From positions 34,885,769-34,949,768 of the forward strand of contig OZ024748.1 in assembly GCA_964016885.1 (NCBI GenBank): DNA of 64,000 nt. Reading direction: 5' to 3'. A program made the position numbers and the translations under genes. How positions within the stretch are numbered: position 1 is the stretch's first letter; every line of letters begins with the position of its first letter. Positions 1-16,319 of the stretch are shown here, one piece after another. The notes under the pieces were generated by a model. The model saw nothing but the letters and a program-made list of their open reading frames with translations, did no database searches and was not told the DNA's origin. The DNA is from Eledone cirrhosa. Lineage: Eukaryota > Mollusca > Cephalopoda > Octopoda > Eledonidae.

Positions 1-3000
1 GGATTGTAGACAGTAGTAACACGGATGGTACACAGGAGTTACATGGATGGTAGACAGGAGTTACATGGATGGTGGTCAGGAGTAACATGAATGGTAGGCA
101 GGAGTTACATGGATGGTAGACAGGAGTAAGATGGATGGTAGACAGGAGTTACATGGATGGTAGACAGGAGTTAGATGGATGGTGGACAGGAGTAAGTTGG
201 GTGGTAGACAGGTGTTATAAGGATGGTAGACAGGAGTTACATGGATGGTAGACAGGAGTAAGATGGATGGTGGACAGGAGTAAGTTGGGTGGTAGACAGG
301 AGTTACATGGATGGTAGACAGGAGTTACATGGATGGTAGACAGGAGTTAGATGGATGGTAGACAGGAGTTAGATGGATGGTAGCAGGAGTAAGATGGGTG
401 GTAGACAGGAGTAAGATGGGTGGTAGACAGGAGTTACATGGGTGGTAGACAGGAGTTACATGGATGGTAGACAGGAGTTACATGGATGGTAGACAGGAGT
501 TAGATGGATGGTAGACAGGAGTTACATGGATGGTAGGCAGGAGTTACATGGATGGTAGACAGGAGTAAGATGGATGGTAGACAGGAGTTACATGGATGGT
601 AGACAGGAGTTAGATGGATGGTAGACAGGAGTAAGATGTATGGTGGACAGGAGTAAGATGGATGGTAGACAGGAGTAAGATGGATGGTAAACAGGAGTTA
701 CATGGATGGTAGACAGGAGTTACATGGATGGTGGGCAGGAGGGACAGTAGTAACATGGATGGTTGATAGGAGTAACATGTATGGTAGACAGGAGTAACAT
801 GGATGCTAGACAGGAGTAAGATGGATGGTAGACAGGGGTTACATGGATGGTAGTAAGGAGTAACATGGATGGTAGAGTGAATTTTGATGGATGGTAAACT
901 GGAGTTACATGGATGGTAGACTGGAGTTACATGGATTGTAAACAGGAGTTACATGGATGGTGGACAGGAGTAACATGGATGGTAGACAAGAGTAACATGG
1001 ATGGTGGACAGAAGTAACATGGATGGTGGACAGAAGTAACATGGATGGTGGACAGAAGTAACATGGATGGTGGACAGGAGTACCATGGATGGTAGGCAGG
1101 AATTACAGGGATGGTGGACAGGAGTACCATGGATGGTAGGCAGGAATTACATGGATGGTGGACAGGAGTTACATGGATGGTAGGCAGGAGTAAGATGGAT
1201 GGTAAACAGGAGGTACATGGATGGTAGACAGAAGTAAGATGGATGGTAAACAGGAGTTACATGGATGGTAGACAGGAGTACCATGGATGGTAGGCAGGAA
1301 TTACATGGATGGTGGACAGGAGTTACATGGATGGTAGACAGGAGTTACATGGATGGTAGACAGGAGTAAGATGGATGGTGGACAGGAGTAACATGGATGG
1401 TAGACAGGAGTTACATGGATGGTAGACAGTAGAAACATGGATGGTACACAGGAGTTACATGGATGGTAGACAGGAGTTACATGGATGGTGGTCAGGAGTA
1501 ACATGGATGGTAGACAGGAGTTACATGGATGGTAGACAGGAGTAAGATGGATGGTAGACAGGAGTTACATGGATGGTAGACAGGAGTTAGATGGATGGTA
1601 GACAGGAGTAAGATGGATGGTGGACAGGAGTAAGTTGGGTGGTAGACAGGTGTTATAAGGATGGTAGACAGGAGTTACATGGATGGTAGACAGGAGTTAC
1701 ATGGATGGTAGACAGGAGTTAGATGGATGGTAGACAGGAGTTACATGGATGGTAGACAGGAGTTACATGGGTGGTAGACAGGAGTTACATGGGTGGTAGA
1801 CAGGAGTAAGATGGATGGTAGACAGGAGTTACATGGATGGTAGACAGGAGTTAGATGGATGGTAGACAGGAGTAAGATGTATGGTGGACAGGAGTAAGAT
1901 GGATGGTAGACAGGAGTAAGATGGATGGTAAACAGGAGTTACATGGATGGTAGACAGGAGTTACATGGATGGTGGGCAGGAGGGACAGTAGTAACATGGA
2001 TGGTTGATAGGAGTAACATGTATGGTAGACAGGAGTAACATGGATGCTAGACAGGAGTAAGATGGATGGTAGACAGGGGTTACATGGATGGTAGTAAGGA
2101 GTAACATGGATGGTAGAGTGAATTTTGATGGATGGTAAACTGGAGTTACATGGATGGTAGACTGGAGTTACATGGATGGTAAACAGGAGTTACATGGATG
2201 GTGGACAGGAGTAACATGGATGGTAGACAAGAGTAACATGGATGGTGGACAGAAGTAACATGGATGGTGGACAGAAGTAACATGGATGGTGGACAGGAGT
2301 ACCATGGATGGTAGGCAGGAATTACATGGATGGTGGACAGGAGTACCATGGATGGTAGGCAGGAATTACATGGATGGTGGACAGGAGTTACATGAATGGT
2401 AGGCAGGAGTAAGATGGATGGTAAACAGGAGTTACATGGATGGTAGACAGAAGTAAGATGGATGGTAAACAGGAGTTACATGGATGGTAGACAGGAGTAC
2501 CATGGATGGTAGGCAGGAATTACATGGATGGTGGACAGGAGTTACATGGATGGTAGACAGGAGTAAGATGGATGGTAGACAGGAGTTACATGGATGGTAG
2601 ACAGGGGTTACATGGATGGTAGACAGGAGTAACATGGATGGTAGACAGGAGTTACATGGATGGTGGACAGGAGTAACGTGGATGGTAAACAGTTGTTACA
2701 TGGATGGTAGACAGGAGTAAGATGGATGGTAGATAGGAGTTATATGGATGGTAGACAGGAGTAAGATGGATGGTAGATAGGAGTTATATGGATGGTAGAC
2801 AGGAGTTACATGGATGGTGGACAGTAGTAACATGGATGGTAGACGGGAGTTACATGGATGGTGGACAGTAGTAACATGGATGGTAGACAGGAGTAAGATG
2901 GATGGTAGACAGGAGTTACATGGATGGTAGACAGGAGTTAGATGTATGGTGGACAGGAGTAAGATGGATGGTAGACAGGAGTTACATGGATGGTAGACAG

Positions 3001-6000
3001 GATTTACATGGATGGTGGACAGGAGTAAAATAGATGGTGGACAGGAGTTACATGGATGGTAGACAGGACTAACATGGATGGTAGACAAGAGTTACATGGA
3101 TGGTAGACAGGATTTACATGGATGGTGGACAGGAGTAAAATAGATGGTGGACAGGAGTTACATAGATGGTTGAGAGGAGTTACATGGATGGTAGACAGGA
3201 GTAGACATGGATGATAGACAGGAGTTACATGGATGGTAGACAAGAGTAACATGGATGGTAGACAGGAGTTACATGGATCGTAGACAGGATTTACATGGAT
3301 GGTAAACAGGAGTAACATGGATGGTGGACAGGAGTAAGTTGGATGGTAGACAGGAGTTACTTGTATGGTGGACAGGAGGGACAGGAGTAACATGGATGCT
3401 ACACAGGAGTTACAGGGATGGTGGACAGTAGTAACATGGATGACAGCCAGGTGTTACAAGGATGGTAGAAAGTAGTAAGATGGATGGTAGACAGGAGTTA
3501 CATGGATGGTAGACAGGTATTACATGGATGGTAGACAGGAGTTACATGGATGGTAGACAGGAGTTACATGGATGGTAGACAGGAGTAAGATGGATGGTAG
3601 GCAGGAGTAAGCTGGATGGTAGGCATGAGTTACATGGATGGTAGGCAGGAGTTACATGGATGGTAGGCAGGAGTTACATGGATGGTAGGCAGGAGTTAGA
3701 TGGATGTTAGACAGGATTTACATGGATGGTAGACAGGAGTAACATGGATGGTAGACAGTAATTACATGGATGGTAGACAGGAGTTACATGGATGGTAGAC
3801 AGGAGTTAGATGGATGGTAGACAGTAGTAAGATGGATGGTAGTCAGGGGTTAGATGGATGGTAGTCAGGGGTTAGATGGATGGTGGACAGGGGTTAGATG
3901 GATGGTAGACAGGAGTAACGTGGATGGTAGACAGGAGTAACGTGGATGGTAGACAGGAGTTACATGGATGGTAGACAGGAGTAAGATGGATGGTAGATAG
4001 GAGTTATATGGATGGTAGACAGGAGTTACATGGATGGTGGACAGTAGTAACATGGATGGTAGACAGGAGTTACATGGATGGTGGACAGTAGTAACATGGC
4101 TGGTAGACAACAGTAACATGGATGGTAGACAGGAGTAACATGGATGGTAGACAGGAGTTACATGGATGGTAGACAGGAGTAACATGGATGGTAGACAGGA
4201 GTTACATGGATGGTAGACAGGATTTACATGGATGGTGGACAGGAGTAAAATAGATGGTGGACAGGAGTTACATAGATGGTTGACAGGAGTTACATGGATG
4301 GTAGACAGGAGTAGACATGGATGATAGACAGGAGTTACATGGATGGTAGACAAGAGTAACATGGATGGTAGACAGGAGTTACTTGTATGGTGGACAGGAG
4401 TAACATGGATGCTACACAGGAGTTACAGGGATGGTAGACAGGAGTTACAGGGATGGTGGACAGTAGTAACATGGATGACAGCCAGGTGTTACAAGGATGG
4501 TAGAAAGTAGTAAGATGGATGGTAGACAGGAGTTACATGGATGGTAGACAGGTATTACATGGATGGTAGACAGGAGTTACATGGATGGTAGACAGGAGTT
4601 ACATGGATGGTAGACAGGAGTTAGATGGATGGTAGGCAGGAGTTAGATGGATGGTAGGCAGGAGTTAGATGGATGGTAGACAGGAGTTACATGGATGGTA
4701 GACAGGAGTTAGATGGATGGTAGACAGGAGTTAGATGGATGGTAGACAGGAGTAAGATGGATGGTAGACAGGAGTTACATGGATGGTAGACAGGAGTTAC
4801 ATGGATGGTAGACAGGAGTAACGTAGAGGGTAAACAGGAGTTACATGGATGGTAGACAGGAGTAACATGGATGGTAGACAGGAGTAAGATGGATGGTAGA
4901 CAGGAGTAAGATGGGTGTTTGACAGGAGTAACATGGATGGTGGTCAGGAGTAACATTGTTGGTAGACAGGAATTACATGGATGGTGGACAGGAGTAACAT
5001 GTATGGTAGACAGGAGTTACATGGATGGTATACAGGAGTAAGTTGGATGGTAGACAGGAGTTACATGGATGGTAGTCAGGAGTAAGATGGATGGTAGACA
5101 GGAGTTACATGAATGGTAGACAGGAGTTACATGGATGGTAGACAGGAGTTACATGGATGGTAGAAAAGAGTTACATGGATGGTAGACAGGATTTACATGG
5201 ATGGTGGACAGGAGTAACATGGATTGTAAACAGGAGTTACATGGATGGTAAACTGGAGTTACATGGATGGTAGACTGGAGTTACATGGATTGTAAACAGG
5301 AGTTACATGGATGGTGGACAGGAGAAACATGGATGGTAGACAAGAGTAACATGGATGGTGGGCAGAAGTAACATGGATGGTGGACAGAAGTAACATGGAT
5401 GGTGGACAGGAGTACCATGGATGGTAGACAGGAGTAAGATGGATGGTGGACAGGAGTAACATGGATGGTAGACAGGAGTTACATGGATGGTAGACAGTAG
5501 TAACATGGATTGTAGACAGTAGTAACATGGATGGTACACAGGAGTTACATGGATGGTAGACAGGAGTTACATGGATGGTGGTCAGGAGTAACATGGATGG
5601 TAGACAGGAGTTACATGGATGGTAGACAGGAGTAAGATGGATGGTAGACAGGAGTTACATGGATGGTAGACAGGAGTTAGATGGATGGTAGACAGGAGTA
5701 AGATGGATGGTGGACAGGAGTAAGTTGGGTGGTAGACAGGTGTTATAAGGATGGTAGACAGGAGTTACATTGATGGTAGCAGGAGTAAGATGGGTGGTAG
5801 ACAGGAGTAAGATGGGTGGTAGACAGGAGTTACATGGGTGGTAGACAGGAGTTACATGGATGGTAGACAGGAGTTAGATGGATGGTAGACAGGAGTTACA
5901 TGGATGGTAGACAGGAGTTACATGGGTGGTAGACAGGAGTTACATGGGTGGTAGACAGGAGTAAGATGGATGGTAGACAGGAGTTACATGGATGGTAGAC

Positions 6001-9000
6001 AGGAGTTAGATGGATGGTAGACAGGAGTAAGATGTATGGTGGACAGGAGTAAGATGGATGGTAGACAGGAGTAAGATGGATGGTAAACAGGAGTTACATG
6101 GATGGTAGACAGGAGTTACATGGATGGTGGGCAGGAGGGACAGTAGTAACATGGATGGTTGATAGGAGTAACATGTATGGTAGACAGGAGTAACATGGAT
6201 GCTAGGCAGGAGTAAGATGGATGGTAGACAGGGGTTACATGGATGGTAGTAAGGAGTAACATGGATGGTAGAGTGAATTTTGATGGATGGTAAACTGGAG
6301 TTACATGGATGGTAGACTGGAGTTACATGGATGGTAAACAGGAGTTACATGGATGGTGGACAGGAGTAACATGGATGGTAGACAAGAGTAACATGGATGG
6401 TGGACAGAAGTAACATGGATGGTGGACAGAAGTAACATGGATGGTGGACAGGAGTACCATGGATGGTAGGCAGGAATTACATGGATGGTGGACAGGAGTA
6501 CCATGGATGGTAGGCAGGAATTACATGGATGGTGGACAGGAGTTACATGAATGGTAGGCAGGAGTAAGATGGATGGTAAACAGGAGTTACATGGATGGTA
6601 GACAGAAGTAAGATGGGTGGTAGACAGGAGTACCATGGATGGTAGGCAGGAATTACATGGATGGTGGACAGGAGTTACATGGATGGTAGACAGGAGTAAG
6701 ATGGATGGTAGACAGGAGTTACATGGATGGTAGACAGGGGTGACATGGATGGTAGGCAGGAGTAACATGGATGGTAGACAGGAGTTACATGGATGGTGGA
6801 CAGGAGTAACGTGGATGGTAAACAGTTGTTACATGGATGGTAGACAGGAGTAAGATGGATGGTAGATAGGAGTTATATGGATGGTAGACAGGAGTAAGAT
6901 GGATGGTAGATAGGAGTTATATGGATGGTAGACAGGAGTTACATGGATGGTGGACAGTAGTAACATGGATGGTAGACAGGAGTTACATGGATGGTGGACA
7001 GTAGTAACATGGATGGTAGACAGGAGTAAGATGGATGGTAGACACGAGTTACATGGATGGTAGACAGGAGTTAGATGGATGGTAGACAGGAGTAAGATGT
7101 ATGGTGGACAGGAGTAAGATGGATGGTAGACAGGAGTTACATGGATGGTAGACAGGATTTACATGGATGGTGGACAGGAGTAAAATAGATGGTGGACAGG
7201 AGTTACATGGATGGTAGACAGGAGTAACATGGATGGTAGACAGGAGTTACATGGATGGTAGACAGGATTTACATGGATGGTAGACAGGATTTACATGGAT
7301 GGTGGACAGGAGTAAAATAGATGGTGGACAGGAGTTACATAGATGGTTGAGAGGAGTTACATGGATGGTAGACAGGAGTAGACATGGATGATAGACAGGA
7401 GTTACATGGATGGTAGACAAGAGTAACATGGATGGTAGACAGGAGTTACATGGATCGTAGACAGGATTTACATGGATGGTAAACAGGAGTAACATGGATG
7501 GTGGACAGGAGTAAGTTGGATGGTAGACAGGAGTTACTTGTATGGTGGACAGGAGGGACAGGAGTAACATGGATGCTACACAGGAGTTACAGGGATGGTG
7601 GACAGTAGTAACATGGATGACAGCCAGGTGTTACAAGGATGGTAGAAGTAGTAAGATGGATGGTAGACAGGAGTTACATGGATGGTAGACAGGTATTACA
7701 TGGATGGTAGACAGGGGTTACATGGATGGTAGACAGGAGTAACATGGATGGTAGACAGGAGTTACATGGATGGTGGACAGGAGTAACGTGGATGGTAAAC
7801 AGTTGTTACATGGATGGTAGACAGGAGTTAGATGGATGGTAGACAGGAGTTAGATGGATGGTAGACAAGAGTTACATGGATGGTAGACAGTAGTAAGATG
7901 GATGATAGACAGGAGTTACATGGATGATAGACAGGAGTTACATGGATGGTAGACAGTAGTAAGATGGATGGTAGACAGGAGTAAGATGAATGGTAGACGG
8001 GAGTAACATGGATGGTAGACAGGAGTTACATGGATGGTAGACAATAGTTACATGGATGGTAGACAGGAGTTAGATGGATGGTAGACAGGAGTTACATGGA
8101 TGGTAGACAGTAATAAGATGGATGATAGACAGGAGTTACATGGATGGTAGACAGGAGTTACATGCATGGTGGACAGGAGTTAGACGGATGGTAGAAAGGA
8201 GTTACATGGATGGTAGACAGGTGTTAGATGGATGGTAGGCAGGAGTTAGATGGATGGTAGGCAGGAGTTAGATGGATGGTAGACAGGAGTTACATGGATG
8301 GTAGACAGGAGTTAGATGGATGGTAGACAGGAGTTAGATGGATGGTAGACAGGAGTAAGATGGATGGTAGACAGGAGTTACATGGATGGTAGACAGGAGT
8401 TACATGGATGGTAGACAGGAGTAACGTAGAGGGTAAACAGGAGTTACATGGATGGTAGACAGGAGTAACATGGATGGTAGACAGGAGTAACATGGATGGT
8501 AGACAGGAGTAAGATGGGTGGTTGACAGGAGTAACATGAATGGTGGTCAGGAGTAACATGGTTGGTAGACAGGAATTACATGGATGGTGGACAGGAGTAA
8601 CATGGATGGTAGACAGGAGTTACATGGATGGTATACAGGAGTAAGTTGGATGGTAGACAGGAGTTACATGGATGGTAGTCAGGAGTAAGATGGATGGTAG
8701 ACAGGAGTTACATGAATGGTAGACAGGAGTTACATGGATGGTAGACAGGAGTTACATGGATGGTAGACAAGAGTTACATGGATGGTAGACAAGAGTTACA
8801 TGGATGGTAGACAGGATTTACATGGATGGTGGTCAGGAGTAACATGGATGGTAGACAGGAGTTACATGGATGGTAGACAGTAGTAACATGGATTGTAGAC
8901 AGTAGTAACATGGATGGTACACAGGAGTTACATGGATGGTAGACAGGAGTTACATGGATGGTGGTCAGGAGTAACATGAATGGTAGACAGGAGTTACATG

Positions 9001-12000
9001 GATGGTAGACAGGAGTAAGATGGATGGTAGACAGGAGTTACATGGATGGTAGACAGGAGTTAGATGGATGGTAGACAGGAGTAAGATGGGTGGTAGACAG
9101 GAGTTACATGGGTGGTAGACAGGAGTTACATGGATGGTAGACAGGAGTTACATGGATGGTAGACAGGAGTTAGATGGATGGTAGACAGGAGTTACATGGA
9201 TGGTAGACAGGAGTAAGATGGATGGTAGACAGGAGTTACATGGATGGTAGACAGGAGTTAGATGGATGGTAGACAGGAGTAAGATGTATGGTGGACAGGA
9301 GTAAGATGGATGGTAGACAGGAGTAAGATGGATGGTAAACGGGAGTTACATGGATGGTAGACAGGAGTTACATGGATGGTGGGCAGGAGGGACAGTAGTA
9401 ACATGGATGGTTGATAGGAGTAACATGTATGGTAGACAGGAGTAACATGGATGCTAGACAGGAGTAAGATGGATGGTAGACAGGGGTTACATGGATGGTA
9501 GTAAGGAGTAACATGGATGGTAGAGTGAATTTTGATGGATGGTAAACTGGAGTTACATGGATGGTAGACTGGAGTTACATGGATTGTAAACAGGAGTTAC
9601 ATGGATGGTGGACAGGAGTAACATGGATGGTAGACAAGAGTAACATGGATGGTGGACAGAAGTAACATGGATGGTGGACAGAAGTAACATGGATGGTGGA
9701 CAGGAGTACCATGGATGGTAGGCAGGAATTACATGGATGGTGGACAGGAGTTACATGGATGGTAGGCAGGAGTAAGATGGATGGTAAACAGGAGTTACAT
9801 GGATGGTAGACAGAAGTAAGATGGATGGTAAACAGGAGTTACATGGATGGTAGACAGGAGTACCATGGATGGTAGGCAGGAATTACATGGATGGTGGACA
9901 GGAGTTACATGGATGGTAGGCAGGAGTTACATGGATGGTAGACAGGAGTAAGATGGATGGTGGACAGGAGTAACATGGATGGTAGACAGGAGTTACATGG
10001 ATGGTAGACAGTAGTAACATGGATTGTAGACAGTAGTAACATGGATGGTACACAGGAGTTACATGGATGGTAGACAGGAGTTACATGGATGGTGGTCAGG
10101 AGTAACATGGATGGTAGACAGGAGTTACATGGATGGTAGACAGGAGTAAGATGGATGGTAGACAGGAGTTACATGGATGGTAGACAGGAGTTAGATGGAT
10201 GGTAGACAGGAGTAAGATGGATGGTGGACAGGAGTAAGTTGGGTGGTAGACAGGTGTTATAAGGATGGTAGACAGGAGTTACATGGATGGTAGCAGGAGT
10301 AAGATGGGTGGTAGACAGGAGTTACATGGGTGGTAGACAGGAGTTACATGGATGGTAGACAGGAGTTACATGGATGGTAGACAGGAGTTAGATGGATGGT
10401 AGACAGGAGTTACATGGATGGTAGACAGGAGTTACATGGGTGGTAGACAGGAGTTACATGGGTGGTAGACAGGAGTAAGATGGATGGTAGACAGGAGTTA
10501 CATGGATGGTAGACAGGAGTTAGATGGATGGTAGACAGGAGTAAGATGTATGGTGGACAGGAGTAAGATGGATGGTAGACAGGAGTAAGATGGATGGTAA
10601 ACAGGAGTTACATGGATGGTAGACAGGAGTTACATGGATGGTGGGCAGGAGGGACAGTAGTAACATGGATGGTAGTAAGGAGTAACATGGATGGTAGAGT
10701 GAATTTTGATGGATGGTAAACTGGAGTTACATGGATGGTAGACTGGAGTTACATGGATGGTAAACAGGAGTTACATGGATGGTGGACAGGAGTAACATGG
10801 ATGGTAGACAAGAGTAACATGGATGGTGGACAGAAGTAACATGGATGGTGGACAGGAGTACCATGGATGGTAGGCAGGAATTACATGGATGGTGGACAGG
10901 AGTACCATGGATGGTAGGCAGGAATTACATGGATGGTGGACAGAGTTACATGAATGGTAGGCAGGAGTAAGATGGATGGTAAACAGGAGTTACATGGATG
11001 GTAGACAGAAGTAAGATGGATGGTAAACAGGAGTTACATGGATGGTAGACAGGAGTACCATGGATGGTAGGCAGGAATTACATGGATGGTGGACAGGAGT
11101 TACATGGATGGTAGACAGGAGTAAGATGGATGGTAGACAGGAGTTACATGGATGGTAGACAGGGGTTACATGGATGGTAGACAGGAGTAACATGGATGGT
11201 AGACAGGAGTTACATGGATGGTGGACAGGAGTAACGTGGATGGTAAACAGTTGTTACATGGATGGTAGACAGGAGTAACATGGATGGTAGATAGGAGTTA
11301 TATGGATGGTAGACAGGAGTAAGATGGATGGTAGATAGGAGTTATATGGATGGTAGACAGGAGTTACATGGATGGTGGACAGTAGTAACATGGATGGTGG
11401 ACAGGAGTTACACGGATGGTGGACAGTAGTAACATGGATGGTAGACAGGAGTTACATGGATGGTGGACAGTAGTAACATGGATGGTAGACAGGAGTAAGA
11501 TGGATGGTAGACAGGAGTTACATGGATGGTAGACAGGAGTTAGATGGATGGTGGACAGGAGTAAGATGGATGGTAGACAGGAGTTACATGGATGGTAGAC
11601 AGGATTTACATGGATGGTGGACAGGAGTAAAATAGATGGTGGACAGGAGTTACATGGATGGTAGACAGGAGTAACATGGATGGTAGACAGGAGTTACATG
11701 GATGGTAGACAGGATTTACATGGATGGTGGACAGGAGTAAAATAGATGGTGGACAGGAGTTACATAGATGGTTGAGAGGAGTTACATGGATGGTAGACAG
11801 GAGTAGACATGGATGATAGACAGGAGTTACATGGATGGTAGACAAGAGTAACATGGATGGTAGACAGGAGTTACATGGATCGTAGACAGGATTTACATGG
11901 ATGGTAAACAGGAGTAACATGGATGGTGGACAGGAGTAAGTTGGATGGTAGACAGGAGTTACTTGTATGGTGGACAGGAGGGACAGGAGTAACATGGATG

Positions 12001-14829
12001 CTACACAGGAGTTACAGGGATGGTGGACAGTAGTAACATGGATGACAGCCAGGTGTTACAAGGATGGTAGAAAGTAGTAAGATGGATGGTAGACAGGAGT
12101 TACATGGATGGTAGACAGGTATTACATGGATGGTAGACAGGAGTTACATGGATGGTAGACAGGAGTTACATGGATGGTAGACAGGAGTAAGATGGATGGT
12201 AGGCAGGAGTAAGCTGGATGGTAGGCAGGAGTAAGCTGGATGGTAGGCAGGAGTTACATGGATGGTAGGCAGGAGTTACATGGATGGTAGGCAGGAGTTA
12301 CATGGATGGTAGGCAGGAGTTAGATGGATGTTAGACAGGAGTTACATGGATGGTAGACAGGAGTAACATGGATGGTAGACAGTAATTACATGGATGGTAG
12401 ACAGGAGTTACATGGATGGTAGACAGGAGTTAGATGGATGGTAGACAGGAGTTATATGGATGGTAGCCAGGAGTTAGATGGATGGTAGACAGTAGTAAGA
12501 TGGATGGTAGACAGTAGTAAGATGGATGGTAGTCGGGGGTTAGATGGATGGTGGACAGGGGTTAGATGGATGGTAGACAGGAGTAAGATGGATGGTAGAC
12601 AGTAGTAAGATGGATGGTAGTCAGGGGTTAGATGGATGGTAGTCAGGGGTTAGATGGATGGTGGACAGGGGTTAGATGGATGGTAGACAGGAGTAACGTG
12701 GATGGTAGACAGGAGTAACGTGGATGGTAGACAGGAGTTACATGGATGGTAGACAGGAGTAAGATGGATGGTAGATAGGAGTTATATGGATGGTAGACAG
12801 GAGTTACATGGATGGTGGACAGTAGTAACATGGATGGTAGACAGGAGTTACATGGATGGTAGACAACAGTAACATGGATGGTAGACAGGAGTAACATGGA
12901 TGGTAGACAGGAGTTACATGGATGGTAGACAGGAGCAACATGGATGGTAGACAGGAGTTACATGGATGGTAGACAGGATTTACATGGATGGTGGACAGGA
13001 GTAAAATAGATGGTGGACAGGAGTTACATAGATGGTTGACAGGAGTTACATGGATGGTAGACAGGAGTAGACATGGATGATAGACAGGAGTTACATGGAT
13101 GGTAGACAAGAGTAACATGGATGATAGACAGGAGTTACATGGATCGTAGACAGGATTTACATGGATGGTAAACAGGAGTAACATGGATGGTGGACAGGAG
13201 TAAGTTGGATGGTAGACAGGAGTTACTTGTATGGTGGACAGGAGGGACAAGAGTAACATGGATGCTACACAGGAGTTACAGGGATGGTAGACAGGAGTTA
13301 CAGGGATGGTGGACAGTAGTAACATGGATGACAGCCAGGTGTTACAAGGATGGTAGAAAGTAGTAAGATGGATGGTAGACAGGAGTTACATGGATGGTAG
13401 ACAGGTATTACATGGATGGTAGACAGGAGTTACATGGATGGTAGACAGGAGTTACATGGATGGTAGACAGGAGTTAGATGGATGGTAGGCAGGAGTTAGA
13501 TGGATGGTAGGCAGGAGTTAGATGGATGGTAGACAGGAGTTACATGGATGGTAGACAGGAGTTAGATGGATGGTAGACAGGAGTTAGATGGATGGTAGAC
13601 AGGAGTAAGATGGATGGTAGACAGGAGTTACATGGATGGTAGACAGGATTACATGGATGGTAGACAGGAGTAACGTAGAGGGTAAACAGGAGTTACATGG
13701 ATGGTAGACAGGAGTAAGATGGGTGGTTGACAGGAGTAACATGGATGGTGGTCAGGAGTAACATGGTTGGTAGACAGGAATTACATGGATGGTGGACAGG
13801 AGTAACATGGATGGTAGACAGGAGTTACATGGATGGTATACAGGAGTAAGTTGGATGGTAGACAGGAGTTACATGGAGGGTAGTCAGGAGTAAGATGGAT
13901 GGTAGACAGGAGTTACATGAATGGTAGACAGGAGTTACATGGATGGTAGACAGGAGTTACATGGGTGGTAGACAGGAGTTACATGGATGGTAGACAGGAG
14001 TTACATGGATGGTAGACAGGAGTTAGATGGATGGTAGACAGGAGTTACATGGATGGTAGACAGGAGTTACATGGATGGTAGACAGGAGTAAGATGGATGG
14101 TAGACAGGAGTTACATGGATGGTAGACAGGAGTTAGATGGATGGTAGACAGGAGTAAGATGTATGGTGGACAGGAGTAAGATGGATGGTAGACAGGAGTA
14201 AGATGGATGGTAAACAGGAGTTACATGGATGGTAGACAGGAGTTACATGGATGGTGGGCAGGAGGGACAGTAGTAACATGGATGGTTGATAGGAGTAACA
14301 TGTATGGTAGACAGGAGTAACATGGATGCTAGACAGGAGTAAGATGGATGGTAGACAGGGGTTACATGGATGGTAGTAAGGAGTAACATGGATGGTAGAG
14401 TGAATTTTGATGGATGGTAAACTGGAGTTACATGGATGGTAGACTGGAGTTACATGGATTGTAAACAGGAGTTACATGGATGGTGGACAGGAGAAACATG
14501 GATGGTAGACAAGAGTAACATGGATGGTGGGCAGAAGTAACATGGATGGTGGACAGAAGTAACATGGATGGTGGACAGGAGTACCATGGATGGTAGACAG
14601 GAGTAAGATGGATGGTGGACAGGAGTACCATGGATGGTAGACAGGAGTAAGATGGATGGTGGACAGGAGTAACATGGATGGTAGACAGGAGTTACATGGA
14701 TGGTAGACAGTAGTAACATGGATTGTAGACAGTAGTAACATGGATGGTACACAGGAGTTACATGGATGGTAGACAGGAGTTACATGGATGGTGGTCAGGA
14801 GTAACATGGATGGTAGACAGGAGTTACAT

Positions 14830-16319
14830 GGATGGTAGACAGGAGTAAGATGGATGGTGGACAGGAGTAAGTTGGGTGGTAGACAGGTGTTATAAGGATG
14901 GTAGACAGGAGTTACATGGATGGTAGCAGGAGTAAGATGGGTGGTAGACAGGAGTAAGATGGGTGGTAGACAGGAGTTACATGGATGGTAGACAGGAGTT
15001 ACATGGATGGTAGGAGTTACATGGATGGTAGACAGGAGTTACATGGATGGTAGACAGGAGTTACATGGATGGTAGACAGGAGTTAGATGGATGGTAGACA
15101 GGAGTTACATGGATGGTAGCAGGAGTAAGATGGGTGGTAGACAGGAGTTACATGGATGGTAGACAGGAGTTACATGGGTGGTAGACAGGAGTTACATGGA
15201 TGGTAGACAGGAGTTACATGAATGGTAGACAGGAGTTAGATGGATGGTAGGCAGGAGTTACATGGATGGTAGACAGGAGTTACATGGGTGGTAGACAGGA
15301 GTTACATGGGTGGTAGACAGGAGTAAGATGGATGGTAGACAGGAGTTACATGGATGGTAGACAGGAGTTAGATGGATGGTAGACAGGAGTAAGATGTATG
15401 GTGGACAGGAGTAAGATGGATGGTAAACAGGAGTTACATGGATGGTAGACAGGAGTTACATGGATGGTGGGCAGGAGGGACAGTAGTAACATGGATGGTT
15501 GATAGGAGTAACATGTATGGTAGACAGGAGTAACATGGATGCTAGACAGGAGTAAGATGGATGGTAGACAGGGGTTACATGGATGGTAGTAAGGAGTAAC
15601 ATGGATGGTAGAGTGAATTTTGGTGGATGGTAAACTGGAGTTACATGGATGGTAGACTGGAGTTACATGGATGGTAAACAGGTGTTACATGGATGGTGGA
15701 CAGGAGTAACATGGATGGTAGACAAGAGTAACATGGATGGTGGACAGAAGTAACGTGGATGGTGGACAGAAGTAACATGGATGGTGGACAGGAGTACCAT
15801 GGATGGTAGGCAGGAATTACATGGATGGTGGACAGGAGTACCATGGATGGTAGGCAGGAATTACATGGATGGTGGACAGGAGTTACATGAATGGTAGGCA
15901 GGAGTAAGATGGATGGTAAACAGGAGTTACATGGATGGTAGACAGGAGTACCATGGATGGTAGGCAGGAATTACATGGATGGTGGACAGGAGTTACATGG
16001 ATGGTAGACAGGAGTAAGATGGATGGTAGACAGGAGTTACATGGATGGTAGACAGGGGTTACATGGATGGTAGACAGGAGTAACATGGATGGTAGACAGG
16101 AGTTACATGGATGGTGGACAGGAGTAACGTGGATGGTAAACAGTTGTTACATGGATGGTAGACAGGAGTAAGATGGATGGTAGATAGGAGTTATATGGAT
16201 GGTAGACAGGAGTAAGATGGATGGTAGATAGGAGTTATATGGATGGTAGACAGGAGTTACATGGATGGTGGACAGTAGTAACATGGATGGTAGACAGGAG
16301 TTACATGGATGGTGGACAG
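14830..16319. repeat. 1.49-kb block, left copy of a 6.04-kb-spaced duplication
   Basis: This stretch matches 20869-22358 at a constant offset of 6,039 bp. It includes the rare short unit GGTAGGAGTTAC (15009 and 21048) and the A-module run with TTTTGGTGGATGG. Roughly ten base differences were noticed. The constant offset over 1.49 kb means no net gain or loss of units inside the block since copying. Confidence 0.8.
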